Positions 1-10,784 of a DNA stretch of 64,000 nt are shown here, one piece after another (positions within the stretch are counted from its first letter, which is position 1; each line of letters opens with the position of its first letter). The DNA is from Corbicula japonica (taxonomy: Eukaryota; Mollusca; Bivalvia; Venerida; Cyrenidae). Under the pieces are notes generated by a model. It made no database searches. It was not told where the DNA came from and was given only the letters and a program-made list of their open reading frames with translations. Where the stretch lies: assembly GCA_038501625.1 (NCBI GenBank), contig JAZAYU010000085.1, positions 1,306,693-1,370,692 of the forward strand, in the 5' to 3' direction. The position numbers were made by a program, and so were the translations under genes.

Positions 1-3000
1 TAAGTCACTAACAGTCAATGGCTCTTTGTTGAAACAGACTTTTTCTTTTTGCAAATGACTGCGAATAAGGTATGATTTAAACCTCAGTAACCATGCTACT
101 GATCTCTGTAGTTTATACCAGCTTGAGTACCTCATCAACAAATTATCAAGTCCCATATCAGGTTTCACTTGCGTAGCATGTGTACTTACCACCTGCCTTA
201 TCTCTACGTCATCATCCAGAATGGCTACAGACTGTGAAGCTTGTGGCCAGTCTATCTTACCTTTTAGTAGAAAACCTGGGCCGTTCAGCCATTTTTCCAG
301 TCTTTCTGTTTCATTTGGAAACAATCCCCGTGACGCTATGTCTGCCGGGTTCATGTCTGAAGGAACATACCTCCAGTCTGTAGGCGAAGTCACTTCATGT
401 ATCGTTGCAAGTCTATTTGCTACGAATGTCTTGAAACGTCGAGTTTCATTTTTGATGTAGCCCAGAACAATCATTGAGTCTGTCCAGAAATACCTTTCAT
501 CCACTTTCAAGTCCAGTTCTTGTGACACCAACTGATAGAGCTTCACAGCTACCACTGCTGCTGCTAACTCTAGTCGAGGTATCGACGTCGCTTTGATTGG
601 TGCCAGTCTAGATTTACCCATGACAAGACTACATTTGACTTTGCGGTTGGCATCGTATATCTTGATATACACCGCCGCTCCGTATGCATACTCCGATGCA
701 TCACTAAACATATGCAGTTCAACCCTTGTTGACAAATTATCTACTACTTTGGGCTGAAAACATCTATCAATACTCACCTGTAACAGTACCGGTAGCCTTA
801 ACAGCCACTGTGACCACTTGTCAACATCTGTGTCACACATTTTCTCATCCCAATGCAGTTTCTGCCGACAGGCATTCTGTAAAATCAACTTTGGGATAAG
901 AGTGACCGGTGCTACCAACCCAAGTGGGTCGTACAGTGAGCTGGCTACTGAGAGTATACCTCGCCGCGTGTGGCATTTGTCTGGGAGGTCAACATCAAAC
1001 ACGAACTTATCCTTCACTACGTTCCGCTGCAGCCCTAGGGCGCGCTCAAATTGTTTGTCGTTTTCAAGGTCAACTGTGGTACACTTACCTGCCCTCTCAG
1101 ATTCAGGAATCGTGTCCGAGACCTCTTGACTGTTTGAAATCCATTTTGTTAACCTAAACCCACCTCGAGAAAGAATGTCTTTTAGTTCTGCAGACATCTC
1201 AATAATTATTTTTGCGTCGGGAACAGACTTCAATAAATCATCAACATAGAAATTTCTTTCAACTGTCCTCACTGTTTCTTCAGTGAAGTATGCAACATTC
1301 TCCCTTGCTGTGCAAATCAGACTGTATGCCGCACAGCTTGGGGATGATTTCGCACCGAACAGATGAACAGTCATGCAATATTCGGTCGGTGGCTCTTCCA
1401 AATTTCCATCGGACCACCACAGAAACCTAAGTGCATCTCTGTCCTTGTCACTGACCTTGACCTGATGAAACATGGCTTCAATGTCAGCAACTAAGGCTAC
1501 TGGCTGCACTCGGAATCTTACTAGCACACCTACCAAGCTGTTCACAAGATCTGGTCCCTGTAAAAGGTTATCGTTCAGTGACGTACCTTTGTACTTTGCC
1601 GCACAATCAAAGACAATTCTCACCTTTCCCGGTTTATTCGGATTACATACTGGATGATGCGGGAGATACCACACTCGGTCTGACTTGCACTCAACAGTGT
1701 TCTCTACAGGCCTCGCATAACCCTTCTCAATGTAACCGCTCATTGTCTCGGTGTACAGAGCTCTCAAATTTAAATCATTAGACAGCTTTCGTCTCAAATG
1801 TTTTAAGCGTGTAGCAGCTAAAGCCTTGTTGTTTGGCAAACACACCTGCTCATCGCGCCATGGTAATCCGATTTTATAGTGTGAGCCATCTTTCTCCTTG
1901 GTACTTACCATTTTTGATAGCGCTCTGCGATCCTCTCGTGACATACCTACCTTGTGGTCCAAGCCGCAGTCCGGGAAATCAGTCATCCATAACTTTTCAA
2001 TCTGATCCTTGACATCTGAACTGCGCTGAAAGTGGACATTGCCGCGAGCAGGATAACCCCTACCTGTGGGACCTAATATGGTCCAGCCGAGTAGAGACCT
2101 TATAGCATAAGGCTCACCCCTCTGACCTCTTCTCTCCTCTTCTACCCAGAATGCCTCTGGGGTGTCGCTGCCTATCAACAACTCCACCTTGGTAGCACTT
2201 ACCTGAGGTATTTTAATACCTACCAAGTGGCTCCATTTACCTGTGTCAGACTCTGAGGGGAGAGATTCGACAGATATAGGTAAATTCTCAACTGACCATG
2301 CTCTCCGAAGATCAACTGAGCCACGGCCATCCAATGAACTAACCTTTAGACTTAGTTCCCTTCCAGTTCTATGCTGAGTAGACTGGTTCACAGTTGTTAT
2401 AGAAAATTTTCGAGGAATACCTTTCGCACCTAGTCGCCTAACTAGACTCTCACTGCACAATGTAATGTCGCTTCCCTCATCCAACAAGGCATATGTTTCA
2501 ACATGCTTCAAACCGTGCTCCACAACAATAGGAACAATGCGCAAACTTACCTTGCCAGGCATTGCGACATTTGTCTTTGTGCAACAATTACTGTGACCTA
2601 ACTCGTTGTTCTGATGCAGCAAAGTGTGGTGTTTTTCACCGCAACCATCAACCTCACAGCAGCTGCCCTTACGGCATGTTCTAGCAACATGCTTGAAATT
2701 TAAACAGTTTTCACACATCTTGTGCTTCCTAACTACTGCTATCCTAGCTTGAACATTTATTGTTTTGATCTTGTCACAGTTGATCAATTTATGACCCTCC
2801 TGGCAATACACACATGATAAACCCCTAACATTCTCTGGATTTAACTCACTGCCTGCCCTACTGTTACCTGTGGTAGATAGAGTTACAAATTTCCCACGGT
2901 TCCTAGAATTAACCTGACTTGACCCTGAACAGACCGTTGACTGAGAATTTGTTTTCTGCTTTGTTTCACAAGCAAGATCTCTCCCATACATTGTAATTGC

Positions 3001-3303
3001 CACTATGGCCCTCTGCTGTATGAAGGTTAGCATATCTTTAAAGGCGGGTTCGATTCCCTGCTCAATCAATTTGCTCGCTTGCTCAACCCATTTTGATCTA
3101 ATATGTGTAGGAAGTCTCCTAACAATTTTCCTCAGGTTCTCAGTATCATTGATGTCAGAAAAATAACCTAACTGGGATAGCGTAATTTCGCACTTTTCCA
3201 TATCAAGAGACAAGTTCATCAAGCCTTGGACATCATTAGATCTTATGTTGGGGCCATTAATCAAACGTTCAACACGAGACCTTGCAACCAAATGAGGCTT
3301 ACC
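1..3303 (-). CDS. BEL/Pao Pol: protease, reverse transcriptase, RNase H (partial)
   Basis: All 1,101 codons from 3303 to 1 were read and contain no stop; the frame is closed only by a TAA at 3304-3306. Key sites: a zinc knuckle C-x2-C-x4-H-x4-C at 2674-2715, followed by a second Cys/His cluster near 2630-2665; protease active-site motif LLDEGSD near 2467-2487, with DEG in place of the usual DTG/DSG; RT catalytic box FYVDDLL around 1237-1251; RNase H-type motifs FSDASEYAYGAA (about 677-712) and WTDS (about 475-486). The product copies element RNA into DNA. It has no start codon of its own at the gag junction and lies in the -1 frame relative to gag, overlapping it at 3261-3303. The C-terminal integrase is cut off by the window edge. 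Zinc knuckles belong to the gag part of the polyprotein in family terms. Confidence 0.92.
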
Positions 3304-3968
3304 TTACTGTTCAGCAGAATTTCCTTCGCCCTTACAAACCCCTCTAAAGGTGGAAGAACCACACAATCCTCAATAGCGCGCTTAGCATCGCCATCACAAA
3401 ATTGAATTAAATAACTCAGCCTCAGTCTATTATCTTGCACTATGGATTCAATGTTTGTCTCAAAATTACAAATAAATTTACAATAATCAAGTGGGTTTCC
3501 AGCGAATGTTAATAGTTCCGGTTTAGGTAGATTAAGACCTTCCTTCATTCTGTGCGATATTTCCTTTAGTCCTGATAGGTACTCCTGCACTTTCATTTCG
3601 GTCGTAATGTTTGGTAATCCTGTCCCTGCAATAATACCGGCACTGGAGTTTGATGATGATGTTGATGCTGATGAATTTGACGCGACCTCTGCTCTTGCAA
3701 GTCGATCCTCCAGGGCCTCAATCTCCATTTTTTGTCGGAGCTCCGTTTGCTGACGCTCCAGATCCATGCGCTGTCGTTCGTGCTCTTGACGTCGCCTAGC
3801 CTGTTGAAGTTTGAGCTCGGCTCGGCGTCTCCTGCTGCCACTGGTTGTGCTGCAAGACTCGTGTTCTGACGTAACGATTTCCTTGGCTGCAACGTCTGCA
3901 TCCGTTTTACTGCTGTTGCATGTGACTTTCTTTGTGATAACAACCTCTTCATCAACACTTCCATCCAT
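3261..3968 (-). CDS. BEL/Pao Gag N-terminal part (DUF1759 region)
   Basis: A 235-residue frame starts at the ATG at 3966-3968. Residues about 45-95 form a charged Arg/Gln/Glu-rich helix, probably coiled coil, followed by a Ser/Asn-rich linker. A DUF1759-type region then begins near residue 150 (PKPELLTFAGNPLDYCKF). This is the capsid-like part of BEL/Pao Gag. The frame leaves the family pattern near 3303: the conserved GKPH segment is found in the -1 frame, and the last ~14 residues of this frame are not family-like. A single-base deletion is the simplest explanation, because most BEL/Pao elements use one long ORF. No clear slippery heptamer lies in the overlap. An alternative ATG at 3992-3994 is in another frame and is a shadow. 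Confidence 0.85.
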   Translation of the reverse strand: MDGSVDEEVVITKKVTCNSSKTDADVAAKEIVTSEHESCSTTSGSRRRRAELKLQQARRRQEHERQRMDLERQQTELRQKMEIEALEDRLARAEVASNSSASTSSSNSSAGIIAGTGLPNITTEMKVQEYLSGLKEISHRMKEGLNLPKPELLTFAGNPLDYCKFICNFETNIESIVQDNRLRLSYLIQFCDGDAKRAIEDCVVLPPLEGFVRAKEILLNSKVSLIWLQGLVLNV

Positions 3969-4048
3969 TGCAAACTACACAGTTTTCTTGCCAACAGATT
4001 TATGTTCAGTAGCTATAATATACTTTAAATATCCTTCCACAGAAATAG

Positions 4049-4227
4049 TTCTGTAACTGTATTCCTAAAATCCCGCAGTATGCATTAACTGTATTTCCTT
4101 CAATATGGAAATATGCAAAACTTTAGATCTTCTATTCAGAAATACACAATAACTGCAATCCTTTGATTCAGAAATAATATGCACTAACTGTATTCTCTTG
4201 ACTAGAGAACTATGCAATAACTGTACG
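4049..4227. repeat. Degenerate ~33-bp tandem repeat upstream of gag
   Basis: About five imperfect copies of a unit built around TAACTGTATTCCTT and ending in TATGCA follow one another. They lie in the expected 5' leader or LTR region of the BEL/Pao element. Their role is unknown. Confidence 0.6.
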
Positions 4228-5470
4228 AGTCGACCCTTTCAAGTCGATTCTTAACACGGCCCTAATCTTTCATCACTGATTGGCCTGAATCACTCTGGGG
4301 TTCAAGAAATACAGCAATGTACTCGTCCATTCGTTTTATTTCAAAATAGTTCCAATTTTGATGTTATCATGAATGTACATGTAAAATGGTGTATGACGAA
4401 AGAATTCTTAGATGTAACTTGAAAAATGTTCACATAAGAAGAAGATGGAAGACGGAAGACTAAGGCGTAGGACGTAGGACGTAGGACGGTTATCTGAAAG
4501 CAAAATGTTACCTTACTCAAAGATATATGTTCATTAACATTCATAGCATGTATTATCTTAAACATGTCCAATCATTCAATACAGCAAGCAATAATTGATA
4601 TTACACGAACATTTATATAAGGTACAATGAAACCAAAAATTAGCAAATAACACTATGAGGATCTGTGTGGCTCCTTCCTAATTAATACATGTATGCGCTT
4701 ATTAGAATGTCTTAAAATGTATTAACAAACATAGTCATAAAATTGTAAGAAATCATTACTCTCACAAACTGATAAATATTGGTAAACAAAAATATTAACT
4801 TACTGCATAATGCTTTCTGTAATCCCCAAAATGATAAAAACTTGTTGACTTCTAGTTTCAAAGTCTCGGACAAGGAGTATGCAGCCTACTAGTTTCAAGG
4901 CTCCATGTACACTGAAGCTTTGGGCGACTTGGCAGAAAAACAAAGGCTTTCGATGAATAATTATAACAAATTTACCAATGAAAGTTAAGGGAATGGCCCC
5001 TAGCAACGGATCTTAATATAACTCTGCCAGTTTTGGGGGGTGTCATGTTAATCTATCTATGGCCATTTTTATGTTTATGCTATCAACAGCAGAGAGTATG
5101 GGTCGGGAAACCTGTCATTTTTAATTAGAATATATTGTTGTGTAAACAGAGAATACCAAATGCCAGAGTCGACTGACAGCCATGTGGTTTCTACCAGCCT
5201 TAGTCTCTTACAGACATGTTTATGGATTTGTTTTTTGGACTTGAAGGCATCCCCACGGTCTGTATCCGGATAAGTAGATATAATTTCATAATGTATGCTG
5301 AGATGATAATGACAAGCTAAAAGCTACGGATGAAGGGAAAAGTACGTACTTTTATGTCCTGGTTTCTTATTGTATCGCCTGCTATTGTCCGGCGGCTGCG
5401 TCGTCGTCGTCGGCAGCGACATCGTCCGGTAGTGCCCCATTTTGTAACAAAAAACTTAATATACCTATAT
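4228..5470. other. No gene seen; minor simple repeats only
   Basis: This stretch should contain the 5' LTR of the BEL/Pao element if it is complete, but no LTR boundary was found. There is a short GTAGGAC triplication near 4466-4487 and a GTC-rich run near 5398-5412. The short frames here look like chance. Confidence 0.5.
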
Positions 5471-5477
5471 CATCTGA

Positions 5478-5885
5478 ATGAACAACGCCATCTGTGACAA
5501 CAATGACGATAACTCCTGTTTATTTTTTTTTAGTTATGTCCCTTTCAAATGCAATTTTTACATGAAACTTAACGTTGCCAATAACATTGAAATACTCGTC
5601 ACTCGTCCTATTTACTTCATACGTCGAATTTATCATCTGCTTGAACAACGTAATCCGTGACAACGAGAATGATAACTCGTGTTTCACTATTTTATGAGTA
5701 ATGCCCCTTTCACATGCAGCTTTAACATGAAACATAATGTTGCCTTTAACTTTGAAAGTACTCGTCATATTCTCTTTATACTTGGAATATAGTATCGTCA
5801 TGAACATCGTCATCGGTAACAACAAGAATGATAACTCCGGTTTCACCATTTTTAGTTATGCCCATTTCAAATGCAATTGTGGCGA
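5478..5885. repeat. ~160-bp tandem repeat, about 2.5 diverged copies
   Basis: The phrase GATAACTC.TGTTT recurs near 5507, 5670 and 5829, each time followed by TTATG.CC.TTTCA.ATGCA and then a run resembling ACATGAAAC. Spacing is about 159-163 bp. The copies are diverged from each other, so the array is old. Short ORFs on both strands are by-products. Confidence 0.75.
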
Positions 5886-6565
5886 CACGTGTTACGTGGA
5901 GCGCCAAATTCTAGTTGTTATTTTGATATGCGCATAATTTGAAATTTATATGAATTAAAGTATTCAAAGCATGATAAAATGCGTGTTACCAAACATACAT
6001 TATAAGAGGAAATAGCATTTGCATTAGAACACTACAATTCACGTATGGAATGGCTACTTAAGAAGACTAAAACGACAAACTCGAGTTTTCCATTTATTAG
6101 TAGACTAAATTGACCGTCACCAAAAATTGCAAACCAAAAGCACTGCCAAGTGGGGAATATAATTATGCCCGTACAATGCAAACGCTTCTGGGCTAGCTGC
6201 TGACCAAGAAAATGATTCATCACTATAACTCATTTCAGCAGATCCAACAATTATTTGAAACTAATTTTATAATTATGTGACGGTGTCCCTTCAGGCTCAA
6301 AATAAATAGGGGAGAACTGACCATAAGCATAACATATACCAAGTTCGCTCACTGTATGTAATATCGTTCTTCAGTTATTCATGGTAAACCAATATCGAAT
6401 AACGATTACTGTGACCTTGACATTTGACCGACTGCAAATTCTCAAATCGATTGCGGTCATCTACTGACCACATGCAAGTTATATATTAGGTTTTGTGACA
6501 GCCGGAGACAATGTTTGCGGAAAATATGGGATTGGAGCTCATTCGTCGCGATAGCTTGTACTTAT
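5886..6565. other. No gene seen; duplicated non-coding DNA
   Basis: From about 5940 this is the left end of copy A. It shows good block homology to 52910-53500 but no maintained reading frame between the two copies, which argues against coding function. Confidence 0.6.
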
Positions 6566-6690
6566 ATGTTCACATGAGAACCTGTCGGGGCTATTGTGAG
6601 GTTGGTGCACCCTAAAACCTGGTCCTAACTCCCAGTGGCAAATTATTTTGCCACTGCCGGTTCCAAATCCGTACCCTTCATGTTCTCTTT
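6566..6690 (-). repeat. Dispersed repeat with conserved AGTGGCAAA hairpin (inverted copy)
   Basis: On the minus strand this segment matches 33020-33126. Shared parts are a hairpin of AGTGGCAAA paired with TTTGCCACT, then GGTGCACCAACCTCAC and CAGGTTCTC. Copy B of the segmental duplication lacks it at the equivalent point, so it was probably inserted into copy A. Confidence 0.65.
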
Positions 6691-6758
6691 TTCTTTAGTT
6701 GGTTGTGGCTTCCTATTTGAAAGAGATTCTTTTTAACCCGTGCTCACTTTTCTTCTCT

Positions 6759-9442
6759 ACTTTTGGCTGCGAGGGTGGCTGTGTTTTCTGGGCATTTTAT
6801 ACTTCTGGCTGCGACGGTGGCTGTGTTTTCTGGAAATTCTAAACTTTTGGCTGCCAGGGTGGCTGTGTTTTCTGGAAATTCTATACTTTTGGCTGCGAGG
6901 GTGGCTGTGTTTTCTGGGACTTCTATACTTTTGGCTTCGAGGGTGGCTGTATTTTCTGGAAATTATATACTTTTGCCTGCGAGGGTGGGGGTGTTTTCTG
7001 GAAATTCTATACTTTTGGATGCGAGGGTGGCTGTGTTTTCTGGAAATTCTATACTTTTGGCTGCCAGGGTGGCTGTTTTTTCTGGAAATTCTATACTTTT
7101 GGCTGCGAGGGTGGCTGTGTTTTCTGGAAATTCTATACATTTGGCTGCGACGGTGGCTGTGTTTCTGGGAATTCTATACTTCTGGCTGCGAGGGTGGATG
7201 TGTTTTCTGGAAATTCTATACTTTTGGCTGCGAGGGTGACTGTGTTTTCTGGAAATTCTATACTTTTGGCTGCGAGGGTGGCTGTGTTTTCTCGGCATTT
7301 TATACTTCTTGCATGCGAGGGTGGCTGTGTTTTCTGGGAATTCTATACTTTTGGCTGCGAGGGTGGCTGTGTTTTCTGGACATTTTATACTTCTGGCTGC
7401 GAGGGTGGCTGTGTTTTCTCGGCATTTTATACTTCTTGCATGCGAGGGTGGCTGTGTTTTCTGGGCATTTTATACTTCTGGCTGCGAGGGCGGCTGTGTT
7501 TTCTGGGAATTCTCTACTTTTGGCTGCGAGGGTGGCTGTGTTTTCTGGGCATTTTATACTTTTGGCTGCGAGGGTGGCTCTGTTTTCTGGGAATTCTCTA
7601 CTTTTGGCTGCGAGGGTGGCTGTGTTTTCTGGGCATTTTAAACTTCTGGCTGCGAGGGCGGCTATGTTTTCTGGGAATTCTATACTTTTGGCTGCGAGGG
7701 TGGCTGTGTTTTCTGGGCATTTTATACTTTTGGCTGCGAGGGTGGCTGTGTTTTCTGGGAATTCTCTACTTTTGGCTGCGAGGGTGGCTGTGTTTTCTGG
7801 AAATGCTATACTTTTGGCTGCGAGGGTGGCTGTGTTTTCTGGAAATTCTATACTTTTGGCTGCGAGGGTGGCTGTGTTTACTGGGCATTTTATACTTCTG
7901 GCTGCGAGGGTGGCTGTGTTTTCTGGGAATTCTATACTTTTGGCTTCGAGGGTGGCTGTGTTTTCTGGGAATTCTATACTTTTGGCTGCGACGGTGGCTG
8001 TGTTTTCTGGAAATTCTATACTTTTGGCTGCGACGGTGGCTGTGTTTTCTGGAAATTCTATACTTTTGGCTGCGAGGGTGGCTGTGTTTTCTGGAAATTC
8101 TCTACGTCTGGCTGCGAGGGTGGCTGTGTTTTCTGGGCATTTTATACTTCTGGCTGCGAGGGTGGCTGTGTTTTCTGGGAATTCTATACTTTTGGCTTCG
8201 AGGGTGGCTGTGTTTTCTGGGAATTCTATACTTTTGGCTGCGACGGTGGCTGTGTTTTCTGGAAATTCTATACTTTTGGCTGCGAGGGTGGCTGTGTTTT
8301 CTGGGCATTTTATACTTTTGGCTACGAGGGTGGCTGTGTTTTCTGGAAATTCTATACTTTTGGCTGCGACGGTGGCTGTGTTTTCTGGAAATTCTATACT
8401 TTTGGCTGCGACGGTGGCTGTGTTTTCTGGAAATTCTCTACTTCTGGCTGCGAGGGTGGCTGTGTTTTCTGGGCATTTTATACTTTTGGCTGCGAGGGTG
8501 GCTGTGTTTTCTGGGCATTCTATACTTTTGGCTGCGAGGGTGGCTGTGTTTTCTGGGAATTCTATACTTTTGGCTGCGAGGGTGGCTGTGTTTTCTGGAA
8601 ATTCTATACTTTTGGCTGCGAGGGTGGCTGTGTTTTCTGGGAATTCTATACTTTTGGCTGCGAGGGTGGCTGTGTTTTCTGTAAATTCTATACTTTTGGC
8701 TGCGACGGTGGCTGTGTTTTCTGGGAATTCTATACTTTTGGCTTCGAGGGTGGATGTGTTTTCTGGAAATTCTATACTTTTGGCTGCGACGGTGGCTGTG
8801 TTTTCTGGAAATTCTATACTTTTGGCTGCGACGGTGGCTGTGTTTTCTGGAAATTCTATACTTTTGGCTTCGAGGGTGGCTGTGTTTTCTGGAAATTCTA
8901 TACTTTTGGCTGCGTTGGTGGCTGTGTTTTCTGGAAATTCTATACTTTTGGCTGCGAGGGTGGCTTTTTTTTCTGGGAATTCTTTACTTTTGGCTGCGAC
9001 GGTGGCTGTGTTTTCTGGAAATTCTATACTTCTGGCTGCGAGGGTGGCTGTGTTTTCTGGAAATGCTATACTTTTGGCTGCGAGGGTGGCTGTGTTTCTG
9101 GGAATTCTATACTTTTGGCTTCGAGGGTGGCTGTGTTTTCTGGGAATTCTATACTTTTGGCTGCGACGGTGGCTGTGTTTTCTGGGAATTCTATACTTTT
9201 GGCTGCGAGGGTGGCTGTGTTTTCTGGGAATTCTCTACTTTTGGCTGCTAGGTTGGCTTTTTTTTCTGGGCATTCTATACTTTTGGCTGCGAGGGTGGCT
9301 GTGTTTTATGGGAATTCGATACTTTTGGCTGCGAGGATGGCTGTGTTTTCTTGGAAATCTGTACTTTTGGCTGCGAGGGTGGCTGTGTTTTCTGGGAATT
9401 CTATACTTTTGGCTGCGAGGGTGGCTGTGTTTTCTGGGAATT
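6759..9442 (+). repeat. 42-bp minisatellite, about 64 units
   Basis: The unit is 42 bp, built as CTTTTGGCTGCGAGGGTGGC followed by TGTGTTTTCTGG and then a variable AATTCTATA, CATTTTATA or AATTCTCTA tail. Neighbouring units differ at a few fixed positions (GCGAGGG or GCGACGG, CTGCG or TTCG), and blocks of variants recur, giving a weak higher-order pattern. Because 42 is divisible by three and the consensus has no stop, all plus frames stay open and yield ORFs up to 914 residues. Single-base indels near 7160, 7310, 7434 and 9092 shift the frame without penalty, so the ORFs are very unlikely to encode a selected protein. Confidence 0.95.
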
Positions 9443-9615
9443 GCAATTTCTGAAATACATATTTCACTCTTTATAATAATTTAAAGTCAATGTGACATTG
9501 ACCTATGACCATTCGCACCATAAAACAATAGTGGTCATTCGCTCTCCAAACAAATTTCCCTACCAAATTCAGAAACCAATTGTCAATTAAAGGTAGCTGT
9601 GACAGTGACCTTTAA
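9443..9615. other. Non-coding flank shared with copy B
   Basis: The sequence around GTGACATTGACCTATGAC matches copy B near 53765. It resumes the duplication after the minisatellite and contains nothing else recognisable. Confidence 0.5.
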
Positions 9616-9616
9616 C

Positions 9617-9955
9617 AGGGTGGTTATTCCAGGTGACTTTTTGGATGCTATGCACACATACAATCACTCGCTTCAGGTAGGTTTTTGCTTATTTCGCAGT
9701 AATTTCTGGACCGATTTCGATCAGATAAATAGCAACGTACTCCTGTTAAAAAGCATTTTCATCGACATTTAACCCCCATCATCAATCGGAAGCCGTTCTC
9801 TCAAACATTCGAAGACAAATTCACACTTTCGAACAAAAAATCGGTCCAAAAAATACTGAGAAAAAGGCAAAAACCTACTTGAAAGGAGTGATTTTGTGTG
9901 TGCACGACATCCAAAAAGTCATGTGGTACAGCCACCATGTTACATGTATCAAATA
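9617..9955. mobile_element. TIR element (MITE-like), ~75-bp inverted ends
   Basis: The left end, GGGTGGTTATTCCAGG then TGACTTTTTGGATG, pairs with a right end reading CATCCAAAAAGTCA then GGTACAGCCACC. Pairing continues inward through a GTGCACACA-like segment to GTAGGTTTTTGC and GCAAAAACCTAC. Copy B has no such sequence at the same point near 53905-53927, so this is an insertion. It is too short to encode a transposase. Superfamily is not assigned. Confidence 0.75.
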
Positions 9956-10617
9956 GACCATAAAATCAATAGAGTTAACTAAACTCTATAAATGAAGTCA
10001 AAGAAAATCAAATTTTTAGCTTTTATTTATCCTTCTGCAAAAATTAGCCTTCGGTGTTTTGAAATCGTGCAAAATACAGCGATCACTTAAACATACCATA
10101 TTTTCAGTAGGCACAATAAATAATCATACATAAAATATACAAACAGTTTTGGCATGATAATTAAGGATTGAATCAAAATTTGATGGTTTTCATTTGGATA
10201 TTGAAAATAGTTGGGTTGTTAAAAGTGTGTGGAGCCCGAAGGGCTTCTCGCGTGCTTTATACATGTACAACTGTTTATCCAACCGTTTTTCATACCCAAA
10301 TGACAACTACCAAATATCGATTCAATCCTTATATTTACACACATACATACTCTCATAATACAGAAATTAGGAAAAGAAATCGTGATATTAAGACTTCTTT
10401 GAAAAGCTGTTAGAACAGCCACGGTGATGACAAAGTGAATGACGGCACGATTTTTTGCAGCCACTCGCGCTCAGTGACGTCATACGTCAATAGACTGCGA
10501 TAGGTTTTTCTGAATGCAAGCCTTTTAAAGCCTTTTAAAGTAAAACGTCCCACTGTTAACCCTTAGAAATTATGATTTGATAGATGAATAAGACTTCATC
10601 GTAGAGGACGATGTTAA

Positions 10618-10784
10618 AGCATTGGCGCTTGACCAGCCGCCACACCACCTGTTAACCCTTACTAATACGCCATTTTTTTTGTTATTGTAAAATGGTGTCA
10701 AGTCGCTGATATTATTCTATTCTATTAAAATATGCAAAAATACGCCGTCAAAATCGTTGTTTAAAAATGCATATTTTATGTCAG
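10618..10784. repeat. Direct repeat, left copy, flanking LINE relic
   Basis: It begins near GCATTGGCGCTTGACCAGCC and ends near AAAATCGTTG and TATTTTATG. It matches 12683-12823 in the same orientation. The two copies enclose about 1.9 kb that includes the LINE relic. Confidence 0.65.

Larger units (their letters stand above)
1..3968 (-). mobile_element. BEL/Pao LTR retrotransposon, internal region, incomplete at window edge
   Basis: The minus strand carries gag (from 3968 down) followed by a pol frame that runs open to base 1. In order it shows a DUF1759-type gag region, two zinc-binding clusters, a DUF1758-type aspartic protease, a reverse transcriptase with a YVDD box, and an RNase H-like region. 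This domain order is that of BEL/Pao elements. The integrase and the 3' LTR would lie before base 1 and are not visible. I looked for a 5' LTR and primer-binding site between 3969 and 5300 and could not define either. The long open pol frame suggests a fairly young copy; the gag/pol frame change near 3303 is its only evident defect. Confidence 0.93.

Noticed and set aside
818..1781. Plus-strand ORFs of 60-100 codons
   Set aside because: They are shadows of the minus-strand BEL/Pao pol.
3969..5300. 5' LTR and primer-binding site of the BEL/Pao element
   Set aside because: No TGT...ACA unit with an adjacent TGG-type binding site could be defined, and the partner LTR is outside the window.
6740..9484. 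A 914-codon ORF on the plus strand (and 496-, 165-, 158-codon ones in other frames)
   Set aside because: It is a by-product of a 42-bp tandem unit without stops. It changes frame several times through single-base indels, and copy B of the duplication lacks it.
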